A stretch of DNA of 64,000 nucleotides from Neobacillus massiliamazoniensis (GCF_001048695.1 NZ_CVRB01000003.1:1-64000), one strand, 5' to 3'. Shown: positions 12,009-21,203, counted from the first letter of the stretch. Made by a program: numbers and translations. The notes: a model not told the origin generated them from the sequence alone.

Positions 12009-12417
12009 TTAATGAAAATAATAACGAGAATGTGATGAATTGTACTTAAGCTCCATGAAAATAAATATCTGTAACTGATTAAAACATAATAATCGCTATC
12101 AATGTGGCTTAATCAAAACAACCCCAGTTCAATACCAGGATTGCTCATTAGTTGTATAGATGCTTTTTTTAAACTTTCCGTTGAATAGGCACAGTTCACT
12201 TTTGCAAAGCGATTTTTAACCTAATTTAGCCACAATACGAAGAGCTGTACCATAATTAAACTGTTATGTATAAGAGTTGTAGGTTAATTGAATTGATTGC
12301 TCTTTAATCATTACTTTTCTAAAAATAATGATTAAAGAGCAATTTTCGTTTAAATATAATGCTTTGATGAGTATGCTATTTCGAACCCTCATCGAATAAT
12401 GAATAGAAATAAATTAG
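12009..12417. other. Gene-free stretch between the P450 and germination operons
   Basis: AT-rich, with no reading frame of merit on either strand. It contains the perfect hairpin listed separately at 12296-12346. Promoters for the germination operon should lie near its right end, but I could not call a convincing sigma-G pair. Confidence 0.5.
12296..12346 (+). terminator. Perfect 18-bp stem hairpin, terminator-like
   Basis: ATTGCTCTTTAATCATTA (12296-12313) pairs perfectly with 12326-12343 around a 12-nt loop, followed by TTTTCG. No gene lies within 350 bp upstream on the plus strand. It may be a remnant terminator of a deleted gene. Confidence 0.5.
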
Positions 12418-13545
12418 ATGCTAAAAATATCTATCATTAAAGAGGTGATTACGATAAAAAGTTCGGATTCCATTTCAAATTTGCAATTAGTGCTACTTAT
12501 TATAACTGTTACTGGTTTAAATAATCATGTCTTTATTATTTCGCCATTGATTCAGACGGCAGGGAGGGACGCATGGTTAGCTGTATTTGTAACGTTAATT
12601 TTAATACTACTATGGTGTTTACTCCTATTTTATATTCACAGGAAGGTGAATGGAGAGCATATATTTAAGTGGCTTAGAGGTTATGCAGGAAGCTGGGTCA
12701 GCAATTTTTTTGTTTTTATTATTATTCTTTACTTTACGATTATGGCAGCAGTTACATTAAAAGAAATGATCACCTTTATTAATATTACATTTCTACCAGA
12801 GACGCCATTATTTTTTTTGACATTGCTCTTTGGGTTCCTGTGTTGGTTTTTGGCGGACACTTCTCTGCGCACCATAAGCATTATTAATGCTTTTCTATTA
12901 TTTTTTATTGTTATTTTCGGTTTTTTTGTAGCAATTGGAAATTTTCAATTTAAAAACTATTCACTGCTACTCCCGTTTCTAGAGCATGGATATAAGCCTG
13001 TTATGAAAAGTTTGATTTTCCAAGCATCCGGAATGGTAGAATTGATCCTATTTATATTTTTGCAACATAAGACGGAAGATCCCTTTCGCTTTCGTCATTT
13101 TGCGGTTACAGCTATTCTTTTAACTGTACTTACCCTTGGACCTCTTATTGGAGCAATTGTTGAATTTGGACCTACAGAAGCATCTAAACAACGTTTTCCT
13201 CCCTATGAAGAATGGGGGCTCCTTTCGTTGGGCAACTATGTGGAACATGTAGATTTTTTATCTGTTTACCAGTGGCTTTCAGGAACATTTATTAGAATTT
13301 CATTATTCGTATACGTCTCAAAAGAGATCATTCCGGTTGAAAAGAGTCAGAGATGGCTCCTTATTTCCATCTTAGTAGCAATTGTCATCATGGCATTAGT
13401 GCCTATTAGTGATTTCAAATACTCGGAAATATTAAAATTCGTCATTTTACCGGCCACAGTTTGGTTTGTTCTAGCCTTATCTATTTTCCTCGGCTTTTTA
13501 GTAGCTATATTGAAAAAAAGATGGAGGTCAACAGATGTGGTATAA
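12418..13545 (+). CDS. Spore germination receptor B subunit, GerAB/GerKB-type permease (operon 1)
   Basis: Up to 375 residues with about ten hydrophobic segments, in the APC-type endospore germination permease family. B subunits sit in the spore inner membrane and recognise germinants. It is the first gene of a B-A-C operon and overlaps the A gene by 11 bp. The start is unclear. The ATG at 12418 has no ribosome site. A GTG at 12445 lies within AAAGAGGTG. The position best spaced from that site (12454), where homologues begin MKSSD-like, reads ATA. The true protein is probably 363-366 residues. Expression in the forespore under sigma-G is known for such operons and inferred here. Confidence 0.9.
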   Translation: MLKISIIKEVITIKSSDSISNLQLVLLIITVTGLNNHVFIISPLIQTAGRDAWLAVFVTLILILLWCLLLFYIHRKVNGEHIFKWLRGYAGSWVSNFFVFIIILYFTIMAAVTLKEMITFINITFLPETPLFFLTLLFGFLCWFLADTSLRTISIINAFLLFFIVIFGFFVAIGNFQFKNYSLLLPFLEHGYKPVMKSLIFQASGMVELILFIFLQHKTEDPFRFRHFAVTAILLTVLTLGPLIGAIVEFGPTEASKQRFPPYEEWGLLSLGNYVEHVDFLSVYQWLSGTFIRISLFVYVSKEIIPVEKSQRWLLISILVAIVIMALVPISDFKYSEILKFVILPATVWFVLALSIFLGFLVAILKKRWRSTDVV

Positions 13546-15058
13546 GAGAAATTTTAGTAAAAAAGGTCACAAGTCAACGAGTGGATCTAAATCGCGGAGA
13601 GAAAAATCAAATAAATTAACGGAGCTTACTGAGCAGACACTTCGGGAACTTTTTAAAGAATGCACGGATGTAAAATTTGTCTCTCTTCAATTTCACAATT
13701 ACACGGTGATGCTAACTTACTGTGTAGGAATGGTTAAAAATGACACCCTATACAATGTAATTCCACAACAACTTAGCTCTTTTTTTTCAGACCTAAATAG
13801 TAGACTGACTAAAGAAGAAATACTTGAAAGGCTCCATCTACCTTCCCTCAGCTGTATTGAAAACAAAGAACAAGCAATTTCAGAAATATTCGCTGGTAAA
13901 TTATTTTTAGACTTTGGAATAGAAGGCACCATTTTTTCGGTTGATATTTCAGACCGTCCTCAGAGAAATCCAGATGAATCAAAAACAGAAATTAGTCTAT
14001 TAGGTCCAAGGGACAATTTTATCGAGGATATTACAGTAAACATGGCTCTTATTCGAAAGCGTCTAAGAACAAATTCACTCGTTAATGAAATGTTTGAATT
14101 AGGAAGGAGAACGAAGACTAAGGTCGCAGTATTGTATATAAATGATATTGCTAATCAGGAAATTCTTCAGCAGATTAAAGAAAAACTAACGGATATTGAT
14201 ATAGATGGTCTCATAAATGGAACCCAATTAGAAGAATTAATGAACGATAAGGCATATGCATTATTTCCACGGCACGCCTATACAGGGCGTCCAGATTTTG
14301 TTGTCGATTCACTTTTAAACGGTCGATTCGTTATTCTGCTGGATGGTGTCTCATATGCTTATGTGACTCCAATTAATTTGTTTTATCTTCTTAAAAGTGC
14401 AGAGGATAAAGAATTTACTTATGTGTATAGCACCTTTGAAAGATTGATGCGAATTGTCGGGTTAGCTGTAGCGACATTCCTCCCAGGATTTTTTGTGGCG
14501 CTAACAGCTTTCCATCAAAATCAGCTTCCTCTAACTTTTTTAGCTACGGTTGTAGAATCAAGGAGAGGTGTTCCTCTTCCTTCCTCTTTAGAGGCGATAT
14601 TGATGCTTCTTTTGTTTGAGTTATTTAGAGAAGCTGGGATGCGTCTCCCATTAGCTGTCGGCCAAACCTTGAGTGTGATAGGTGGTTTAATTATCGGTGA
14701 TGCAGCAATTAGGGCAGGCTTAACAAGCCCTGCAATGCTTGTTGTTATAGCAGGATCGACAATTGCCACATTTACTTTAATCAACCAGTCCTTGGTGGGA
14801 ACTATTTCCTTAATTCGATTTTTTGTTATCATTTTGGTTTCATTTTTTGGATTTTTTGGATTTTTTTCGTCCATTTTTTTTGTAGGAGTTTATATCGCTA
14901 AAATTCGCATTTTTGGAGTACCATATTTAGCAGTTGCATCCAGAATTGAGTGGAAGAACATTATCAAATCATTATTTCGTTTACCTGAGCAAAAAAAAGG
15001 AGGAAGAGCCGGACTTCTCAATCCTATCGACTCAACTCGAAAAGAAGGCGAATCGTGA
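13535..15058 (+). CDS. Spore germination receptor A subunit, GerAA/GerKA family (operon 1)
   Basis: 507 residues. A charged N-terminal cytosolic part of about 300 residues is followed by membrane segments from about residue 305 (GLAVATFLPGFFVALTAF) to 460. It carries conserved family stretches such as GRPDFVVDSLLNGRFVILLDG and SRRGVPLPSSLEAILMLLLF. The ATG at 13535 has GGAGG eight bases upstream and overlaps the end of the B gene. The stop overlaps the C gene start (GTGATGA), so the three genes are translationally coupled. A subunits form the germinant receptor complex with B and C. The germinant cannot be predicted. Confidence 0.93.
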   Translation: MWYKRNFSKKGHKSTSGSKSRREKSNKLTELTEQTLRELFKECTDVKFVSLQFHNYTVMLTYCVGMVKNDTLYNVIPQQLSSFFSDLNSRLTKEEILERLHLPSLSCIENKEQAISEIFAGKLFLDFGIEGTIFSVDISDRPQRNPDESKTEISLLGPRDNFIEDITVNMALIRKRLRTNSLVNEMFELGRRTKTKVAVLYINDIANQEILQQIKEKLTDIDIDGLINGTQLEELMNDKAYALFPRHAYTGRPDFVVDSLLNGRFVILLDGVSYAYVTPINLFYLLKSAEDKEFTYVYSTFERLMRIVGLAVATFLPGFFVALTAFHQNQLPLTFLATVVESRRGVPLPSSLEAILMLLLFELFREAGMRLPLAVGQTLSVIGGLIIGDAAIRAGLTSPAMLVVIAGSTIATFTLINQSLVGTISLIRFFVIILVSFFGFFGFFSSIFFVGVYIAKIRIFGVPYLAVASRIEWKNIIKSLFRLPEQKKGGRAGLLNPIDSTRKEGES

Positions 15059-16215
15059 TGAAACAAATTGTTTTAAAAAAGATCTTTATTTTGTTGACGA
15101 TCTTACCATTAGCTGGTTGTTGGGATACAAATGAACCGGAGAGATTGGTATATGCTCATGGATTGGGCATCGATTATAAGGATGGAGAATATCGTATTTA
15201 TCTACAAATTATTAATTTACGTTTATTAGCTAAAGCAGAAGTAAGCAGCGGTGGAGCTGAAGTAAAGGTTGAATTAGGAAATGCTAAGGGAAAAACAGTG
15301 GATGAGGCTGTTAATAATTTATATCATAGCTCACAAAGAGTGATTTTCTGGGGGCACCTTTCCTTTCTTGTCTTCACGGAAGAGGCGTTAAAACATAGTA
15401 CCATTAAAGGGACAATTGACTTATTAGATCGGTACCGTGAGACGCGTTATCGTATTTGGGTATTTACGACAAATGATCCATTATCGAAATTACTAGTTTC
15501 AATTCCTATACTTGATATGTCAACAGTTTTATCACGATTAAGTGATCCAAAAGCTTCGTTTGCACAAAGTTCAATTATTCGTCCCATTGATATGAGAGAA
15601 TTGCTAATCTCTCTTAACGAACCTGGGCATGAAGTCGTTCTCCCATTTTTAACAATTGACAAAGATCAATGGACAACAGACAAGGGTCCCCATAATGCTA
15701 TCAAATCGAATGGTTTAGCTGTTGTGACAAAGAATAAATTAAAGGGGATCCTTACTATTCCACAATCGAAAGGATTTAGGTGGATCAGCAAAGAATTTGT
15801 TCGAGATCAGCTCAGTGTTAATAGTAAACGATATTCCACTATTGACCTTTTGATAGAAAAGAAAAAAATAAAGGTAGAGCCAGTAATTAGCGATGGAAAC
15901 ATATCTTTTACGATTAAGGTAAAGGCAAAAGCGATCTTGGATCAAGTAAATTTATACATCAATCGTCAAATTGTATCGTCCGAAGTAGAAGAAGTAATAA
16001 AAAAGGAAATTATGAAAACCTATTTAGAGGGGCTTGCTATTGATTCAGATATTTATCGACTTTCAGAAGTACTCTACAGAAAAAACGTACACATTTGGAA
16101 AAAGGTCGAACATAATGGGAAAATCCCTTTAACGAAGGAATCCATTCGGAAAATAAGTGTTTCAGTGAATATTGTAAACGGATCGAAGCAGCGTCAAGAA
16201 CCTACATTAGAATAA
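15058..16215 (+). CDS. Spore germination receptor C subunit, Ger(x)C lipoprotein (operon 1)
   Basis: 385 residues. A signal peptide ends in lipobox LAGC, followed by WDTNEPE, the hallmark of Ger(x)C lipoproteins, and the three-domain C-subunit body follows. It is anchored by diacylglycerol on the outer face of the spore inner membrane. The ATG at 15058 overlaps the A gene stop; a GTG one codon earlier is possible. A terminator follows at 16288. Confidence 0.93.
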   Translation: MKQIVLKKIFILLTILPLAGCWDTNEPERLVYAHGLGIDYKDGEYRIYLQIINLRLLAKAEVSSGGAEVKVELGNAKGKTVDEAVNNLYHSSQRVIFWGHLSFLVFTEEALKHSTIKGTIDLLDRYRETRYRIWVFTTNDPLSKLLVSIPILDMSTVLSRLSDPKASFAQSSIIRPIDMRELLISLNEPGHEVVLPFLTIDKDQWTTDKGPHNAIKSNGLAVVTKNKLKGILTIPQSKGFRWISKEFVRDQLSVNSKRYSTIDLLIEKKKIKVEPVISDGNISFTIKVKAKAILDQVNLYINRQIVSSEVEEVIKKEIMKTYLEGLAIDSDIYRLSEVLYRKNVHIWKKVEHNGKIPLTKESIRKISVSVNIVNGSKQRQEPTLE

Positions 16216-16287
16216 TCACAAACATAATAAAGCAATGTACATATTATATATCCCATTTTTTATAAAAAGAAAAAACATACCTGAAAT

Positions 16288-16322
16288 AAAAATCCTTCCT
16301 ATTAACAAGGGGGGATTTTTTA
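16288..16322 (+). terminator. Terminator of germination operon 1
   Basis: AAAAATCCTTCC pairs with GGGGGGATTTTT (two G-U pairs), followed by a T-rich tail. Confidence 0.7.
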
Positions 16323-16361
16323 TTTGTTCAAAATTTGGTCATAAAAAAATAGAGATTTATG

Positions 16362-16390
16362 TTTCACTATTTCGTTAAATGTAATATACT
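16362..16390 (+). promoter_or_regulatory. Probable sigma-A promoter for ccpN-yqfL-ppdK
   Basis: TTTCAC (16362-16367), 17-bp spacer, TATACT (16385-16390). This predicts transcription from about 16397, just ahead of the two CcpN-box-like sites. Confidence 0.5.
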
Positions 16391-16401
16391 ATATTCAAAT
16401 G

Positions 16402-16441
16402 AGTATAACACATTTACATTAAGCTATATAAATGTAACACA
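16402..16441 (-). promoter_or_regulatory. Two CcpN-box-like operators
   Basis: On the minus strand TGTGTTATACT (16412-16402) fits the published CcpN consensus TRTGHYATAYW at every position. TGTGTTACATT (16441-16431) fits at 10 of 11. They lie 29 bp apart, directly after the predicted promoter, where bound protein would block transcription. This suggests autoregulation of an operon that includes a gluconeogenic enzyme. Confidence 0.55.
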
Positions 16442-16458
16442 ATTAAAGTGGGTAGGGG

Positions 16459-17106
16459 GTGATTGGAATTAAACTAACGAATCGCCAAGATGAAATCCTT
16501 AAAATTGTTAAAGAAAGCGGGCCCATTACGGGGAAGCAGATTGCAGAAAAATTATCTTTAACAAGAGCGGCATTAAGACCGGACTTAGCTATTTTAACAA
16601 TGGCAGGTAATTTGGATGCAAGGCCGCGGGTCGGTTATTTTTATAACCATAAACGTGATGGTAAGCGTCATGCGGAAAATTTTTTACACCAAAAGGTAGC
16701 TGATTATAAAGCTCACCCTATTGTGGTAGAAAAATCAACATCTGTCTATGATGCGATCGTACAGCTATTTTTAGAGGATGTTGGCACATTATATGCCGTT
16801 GATGGACTAGGGCATTTAGCAGGGGTCATTTCGAGGAAGGATTTACTTAGAACCGCAATTGGATCAAACAATCTTCATGAATTGCCAGTCAGTGTGATCA
16901 TGACGAGAATGCCCAATATTATTACAATCGAACCACAAGAAACTTTGCTCCAGGCTGCCAAGAAACTAATTGAAAATCATATTGACTCATTACCTGTAGT
17001 AAAGGAAGTGGAGAATCAAAGGAATACATATTTACTAGTAGGTAGAATTACGAAAACGACAATCACTCGTGCATATTTAGAAATAATGGATGAAAAGTCT
17101 GGCTAA
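16459..17106 (+). CDS. ccpN: CcpN/YqzB-type repressor of gluconeogenesis (HTH plus two CBS domains)
   Basis: 215 residues. An N-terminal winged helix (about 1-60: LTNRQDEILKIVKESGPITG, RAALRPDLAILTMAG) is followed by two CBS domains, about 75-135 and 145-205 (HPIVVEKSTSVYDAIVQLF; MPNIITIEPQETLLQAAKKL). This is the architecture of B. subtilis CcpN, which represses gapB and pckA when glycolytic carbon is present and senses nucleotides through its CBS pair. It starts at GTG 16459 behind GGTAGGGG. The next gene is yqfL, as in B. subtilis, and then ppdK, which B. subtilis lacks. Confidence 0.93.
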   Translation: MIGIKLTNRQDEILKIVKESGPITGKQIAEKLSLTRAALRPDLAILTMAGNLDARPRVGYFYNHKRDGKRHAENFLHQKVADYKAHPIVVEKSTSVYDAIVQLFLEDVGTLYAVDGLGHLAGVISRKDLLRTAIGSNNLHELPVSVIMTRMPNIITIEPQETLLQAAKKLIENHIDSLPVVKEVENQRNTYLLVGRITKTTITRAYLEIMDEKSG

Positions 17107-17123
17107 GGAAAGGGGAAGCAGTA

Positions 17124-17939
17124 TTGGTTCAAAGAGAAGTTGTCTATGTCATCTCTGACTCTGTTGGTGAAACAGCTGAGTTTGTTGTAAAAGCAGTGGC
17201 AACACAATTTAATGGGGGTCAAGTAGAAATCCGACGGAGTTCATATGTGGATGACTTTGAAGATATTGAGGATGTGATAGCCTTAGCCAAAAAAGGAAAT
17301 TCAATTGTCGCATATACACTTGTCATTCCATCTTTAAAAGAATATCTTGACCAACGAGCAAATGAAGAGGGAATATTAGCGGTTGATTTACTTAGCCCGT
17401 TAATGAACGCCTTTGTCACAAAATTTAACAAAGAACCTAATCATCGCCCGGGGTTAATGCGAAAATTGGATGAAGAGTACTTCCGGAAAATTGAAGCAAT
17501 TGAATTTGCCGTAAAATATGATGACGGCCGTGACCCTCGAGGAATCAAAATGGCAGACATTGTTATAACGGGGGTTTCGAGAACGTCTAAAACCCCGCTA
17601 TCGATGTATTTAGCACATCAGGGGTTTAGGGTCGCCAATGTACCGTTAGTTCCGGAGGTTCCGCCACCTGATGAATTATATGAGGTACCCCGCAAAAATT
17701 GTATCGGCTTAGTCATTTCGCCGGATAAATTAAACGGAATACGCATTGAACGCTTGAAAGCATTAGGTCTAGCTTCACGGGCCAATTATGCGAGCTTTGA
17801 GCGAATCCTTGAAGAATTGGAATATGCCGAAAAAATTATGAAACGAGTCGGCTGTCCGGTAATCGATGTTTCCAATAAAGCAGTAGAAGAAACAGCTGGT
17901 TTAATTTTAGATGTTTTAAAAAAAGAGAGGAGCAAATAA
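17124..17939 (+). CDS. yqfL: Pyruvate, phosphate dikinase regulatory protein (PDRP, DUF299; YqfL)
   Basis: 271 residues beginning YVISDSVGETAEFVVKA, the family signature, with the nucleotide-binding loop GVSRTSKTPLS at about residues 152-162. PDRP is bifunctional. It inactivates pyruvate phosphate dikinase by ADP-dependent phosphorylation of a threonine near the catalytic histidine, and reactivates it by phosphate-dependent dephosphorylation. The TTG start at 17124 follows AAAGGGGAAG. Its target enzyme is the next gene, three bases after this stop, so regulator and substrate are co-transcribed. Confidence 0.94.
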   Translation: MVQREVVYVISDSVGETAEFVVKAVATQFNGGQVEIRRSSYVDDFEDIEDVIALAKKGNSIVAYTLVIPSLKEYLDQRANEEGILAVDLLSPLMNAFVTKFNKEPNHRPGLMRKLDEEYFRKIEAIEFAVKYDDGRDPRGIKMADIVITGVSRTSKTPLSMYLAHQGFRVANVPLVPEVPPPDELYEVPRKNCIGLVISPDKLNGIRIERLKALGLASRANYASFERILEELEYAEKIMKRVGCPVIDVSNKAVEETAGLILDVLKKERSK

Positions 17940-17941
17940 AC

Positions 17942-20611
17942 GTGGAAAAATTTGTTTACCTATTTCATGAAGGAAAAGGCGATATGAAAGAATTGCTTGG
18001 AGGCAAAGGAGCCAATTTAGCAGAAATGACACGAATTGGTTTACCTGTACCATATGGCTTTACCATTACGACACAAGCATGCAATGCCTACTATGAAGCT
18101 GGTAAAACGATTCCAACCTTAGTAGAAAGCCAGACCTTAGAGGCATTGAGTGTCTTAGAGGAAAAAATGGGTAAAAAATTAGGAGACAAGCAGAATCCGC
18201 TGCTTGTATCGGTTCGCTCCGGTTCAGTTTTTTCCATGCCAGGCATGATGGATACGGTTTTAAATCTTGGAATGAATGATGAAACGGTTTTAGCTGTGGC
18301 GAAACTTACTGAGAACCCACGTTTTGCATATGACTCTTATCGTCGTTTTATTCAAATGTTTAGTAATGTCGTTCTAAATATTGATGTTTACTATTTTGAA
18401 AGATTCCTAGAAGAGACTCGTGAACATAAAGGCTATATGGCTGACCCTGAAATGACTGCAGAAGACTGGCAAGAAATCATTAAAGGCTACAAGGAAATTG
18501 TAAAAAAACACACTCGAAAAGCATTTCCTCAGGATCCAAAAGAACAACTATTCCTAGCCATTAATGCGGTATTTAATTCCTGGAATAACCAACGAGCCAT
18601 CGTTTATCGCCGTTTGAATAAAATAGCGGACCATTTAGGCACTGCCGTAAACATTCAAAGCATGGTATTTGGAAATATGGGAAATGATTCAGGAACAGGC
18701 GTTGCTTTTACAAGAAATCCATCAACAGGAGAGCCAGTACTTTATGGTGAATATTTAATCAATGCCCAAGGTGAAGATGTAGTTGCAGGTATTCGTACGC
18801 CGCAGCCAATCGCCACTTTGAAGGATGAAATGCCTAGTGTATACAAGCAATTTGCTGACACATGCCACCGACTTGAGCAGCATTATAAAGAAATGCAGGA
18901 TATTGAATTCACCGTAGAGCGTGGAAAGCTGTTTATTTTGCAGACTCGAAATGGGAAACGTACTGCTCAAGCAGCGATTCGGATTGCGGTTGAAATGGTG
19001 GAAGAAGGAATTATTGATAAAAAAACAGCGCTTTTACGTGTCGACCCTGATCAATTAAATCAACTTCTCCATCGCCGTCTAGATGATACGTTTGAAAAGA
19101 CAATTTTAGCAAAAGGCTTACCAGCATCACCTGGTGCAGCGACAGGTCAAGTTGTGTTTGATGCCGACGAAGCCGAACAATTAAGCAATGATGGGAAAAA
19201 AGTCATCCTTGTACGTCCTGAAACAACACCGGACGATATTCACGGGATTGTCGCTTCGCAAGCGATTGTAACAAGTCGCGGCGGTATGACAAGCCATGCA
19301 GCCGTTGTGGCAAGAGGGATGGGAAAGGCTTGTATTTGCGGCTGTGAAGCTTTAAAGATTGATTTAAAAGCAAAACAATTTACTGTGGGCGAAACATTGA
19401 TTAAATATGGTGATGTGATTACCATCGACGGTTCTACTGGCGAATTAATGGTTGGAGAAATTCCAATGATTGACCCTGAGCTCTCTGAAGAGTTCCAACT
19501 ATTGCTTGCTTGGGCAGACCAAGAAAGAAAAATTGGAGTTCGGGCGAACGCTGATAATCCAGTGGATGCGAAAAAAGCCTTCGAATTCGGTGCCGGCGGA
19601 GTTGGATTGTGCCGAACTGAGCACATGTTTATGGATGTAAAGCGCCTGCCGATTGTTCAAAAAATGATTTTGGCCGGAAACTATGAGGAAAGAAAGGAAG
19701 CACTCGACGAGCTTCTACCAATGCAGCAAGGTGATTTTGAAGGAATTTTTGAAGCGATGCAAGGCTTTCCGGTTACTATTCGTTTGCTTGACCCACCATT
19801 ACATGAATTTTTACCGGATAAAGAAGAGCTGTTAGTTGAGGTAACAAAGCTCCAAATTTTAGACCCGCAATCACAGGTATTAAAGGACAAAGAAAAATTG
19901 CTTAGAAAAGTTCGCCAACTAGATGAGTTTAACCCGATGCTTGGCCTCCGCGGCTGTCGTCTTGGCATGATTTATCCGGAAATCTATGAAATGCAGGCCA
20001 AAGCTATATTCTATGCGGCCGCAAACGTAGCTGATCGAGGGTTAGAAGTGAAACCTGAAATCATGATTCCACTTGTCGGTCATTTCAATGAATTAAAAGA
20101 AATGCGCAAGCTTGTAATCGATGCTGCTGATCTTATCCAAGAGGAAACAGGCAAAAGCTTTGAATACACTATTGGGACCATGATTGAGATCCCTCGTGCT
20201 GCATTAACAGCCGATCAAATTGCTGAAGAAGCCGACTTCTTCTCATTTGGAACAAACGATTTAACGCAAACAACTTTTGGCTATAGCCGTGATGATGCCG
20301 AAGGAAAATTCCTGCAAGCCTACATTGAAAATAAGGTTCTTCCAGAAAATCCATTCGCTGTACTTGACCAACAAGGCGTCGGCAAGCTTGTGGAAACAGG
20401 TGTGAAGTTAGGCCGTGAGACGAAACCTGGGCTGAAAACAGGTATTTGCGGAGAACACGGCGGTGAAAAGAGCTCGATTGAATTCTGTTACCAAGCAGGA
20501 TTAGATTATGTAAGCTGTTCGCCATACCGCGTTCCACTAGCACGTTTAGCAGCGGCCCAAGCAACGATTCGGCATGAACTAAATAAAGAAGAAGCTTTGA
20601 CAACTGCTTAA
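17942..20611 (+). CDS. ppdK: Pyruvate, phosphate dikinase
   Basis: 889 residues, full length for the family. It interconverts pyruvate, ATP and phosphate with PEP, AMP and pyrophosphate. Order: N-terminal ATP-grasp nucleotide domain (LLGGKGANLAEM; VSVRSGS), swivelling phosphohistidine domain with GGMTSHAAVVARG (catalytic His452, PDRP target Thr450), and a C-terminal PEP/pyruvate barrel with IGTMIEIPRAAL, FGTNDLTQ and catalytic Cys in GICGEHGGE. The GTG start at 17942 follows GAGGAG. With CcpN and PDRP upstream it probably makes PEP in gluconeogenic growth, under both transcriptional and covalent control. Confidence 0.97.
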   Translation: MEKFVYLFHEGKGDMKELLGGKGANLAEMTRIGLPVPYGFTITTQACNAYYEAGKTIPTLVESQTLEALSVLEEKMGKKLGDKQNPLLVSVRSGSVFSMPGMMDTVLNLGMNDETVLAVAKLTENPRFAYDSYRRFIQMFSNVVLNIDVYYFERFLEETREHKGYMADPEMTAEDWQEIIKGYKEIVKKHTRKAFPQDPKEQLFLAINAVFNSWNNQRAIVYRRLNKIADHLGTAVNIQSMVFGNMGNDSGTGVAFTRNPSTGEPVLYGEYLINAQGEDVVAGIRTPQPIATLKDEMPSVYKQFADTCHRLEQHYKEMQDIEFTVERGKLFILQTRNGKRTAQAAIRIAVEMVEEGIIDKKTALLRVDPDQLNQLLHRRLDDTFEKTILAKGLPASPGAATGQVVFDADEAEQLSNDGKKVILVRPETTPDDIHGIVASQAIVTSRGGMTSHAAVVARGMGKACICGCEALKIDLKAKQFTVGETLIKYGDVITIDGSTGELMVGEIPMIDPELSEEFQLLLAWADQERKIGVRANADNPVDAKKAFEFGAGGVGLCRTEHMFMDVKRLPIVQKMILAGNYEERKEALDELLPMQQGDFEGIFEAMQGFPVTIRLLDPPLHEFLPDKEELLVEVTKLQILDPQSQVLKDKEKLLRKVRQLDEFNPMLGLRGCRLGMIYPEIYEMQAKAIFYAAANVADRGLEVKPEIMIPLVGHFNELKEMRKLVIDAADLIQEETGKSFEYTIGTMIEIPRAALTADQIAEEADFFSFGTNDLTQTTFGYSRDDAEGKFLQAYIENKVLPENPFAVLDQQGVGKLVETGVKLGRETKPGLKTGICGEHGGEKSSIEFCYQAGLDYVSCSPYRVPLARLAAAQATIRHELNKEEALTTA

Positions 20612-20621
20612 CGATTTGGGG

Positions 20622-20649
20622 ACGGCACCTATTTAGGTGTCGTTTTTTT
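20622..20649 (+). terminator. Rho-independent terminator of the ccpN-ppdK operon
   Basis: CGGCACCT-ATTT-AGGTGTCG stem followed by seven T. Confidence 0.88.
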
Positions 20650-20674
20650 ATGGGAAAAAGTTTTTTGAAATTAG

Positions 20675-20889
20675 TAGTAAGTTGCGATTGTTTGGTGATA
20701 TTATCCAAAAAATATCGGTAATTATACTAAATAATGTCGGTAAGTCTTTGAAAATATGTAGTAAGTGAATTGAATTAGGTAGTAAGCAACGCTTGTTTGG
20801 TAATTAAATCCTAATAATGTAGTTAGTGTTTGTAAATCTGTAGTAAGTACATTTAATTATGTAGTAAGCATCCCTTAATTTGTAGTAAG
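20675..20889 (+). repeat. 21-22-nt periodic intergenic repeat (TAGTAAG motif)
   Basis: TAGTAAG or one-base variants start at 20675, 20759, 20780, 20820, 20841, 20862 and 20883. TCGGTAA variants lie at 20715 and 20737. Most steps are exactly 21 or 22 bp (two DNA turns), with one gap of 40. Sequence between the motifs is AT-rich and not conserved. There is no reading frame. It accounts for most of the 400-bp gap after ppdK. Function unknown. Confidence 0.75.
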
Positions 20890-21011
20890 TAGTACAAAGT
20901 TTGAAGCACAAGCTAAAAATGGTCATAATCAGTATTAGATCTACCTTATGATAGGATTAGTCTCCCATTTTTCTGCTTATACTAAAAAAAAATCTAAAAA
21001 GGGGACTTATT

Positions 21012-21203
21012 ATGGGAGCAATTGAACGGAACGGGTATAGGTTTGTACCAGAATTCAGTTTGATTCAACAAAATGGTGCAATACATGTGTATAATAGAGA
21101 GGAATTTATTGAAGAAATCAAATTTCATTTCTCCGGAAAGTTTCCTGAATTTGACCAAATTGAGGACCTGGTGGATGAATACTGTCAAGAGCATAATATT
21201 TAG
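21012..21203 (+). CDS. Small conserved protein, YbxH-like
   Basis: 63 residues beginning MGAIERNGYRFVPEF and ending DEYCQEHNI, acidic, with no membrane segment or known catalytic motif. AAAAAGGGG precedes the ATG. It resembles small Bacillus proteins annotated as YbxH family, recognised by general look only. Function unknown. It stands alone between the repeat region and a small toxin locus. Confidence 0.7.
   Translation: MGAIERNGYRFVPEFSLIQQNGAIHVYNREEFIEEIKFHFSGKFPEFDQIEDLVDEYCQEHNI

Noticed and set aside
20169..20708. 179-codon ORF on the minus strand
   Set aside because: It is antisense to the 3' part of ppdK, whose frame is fully conserved, and no ribosome site precedes it.
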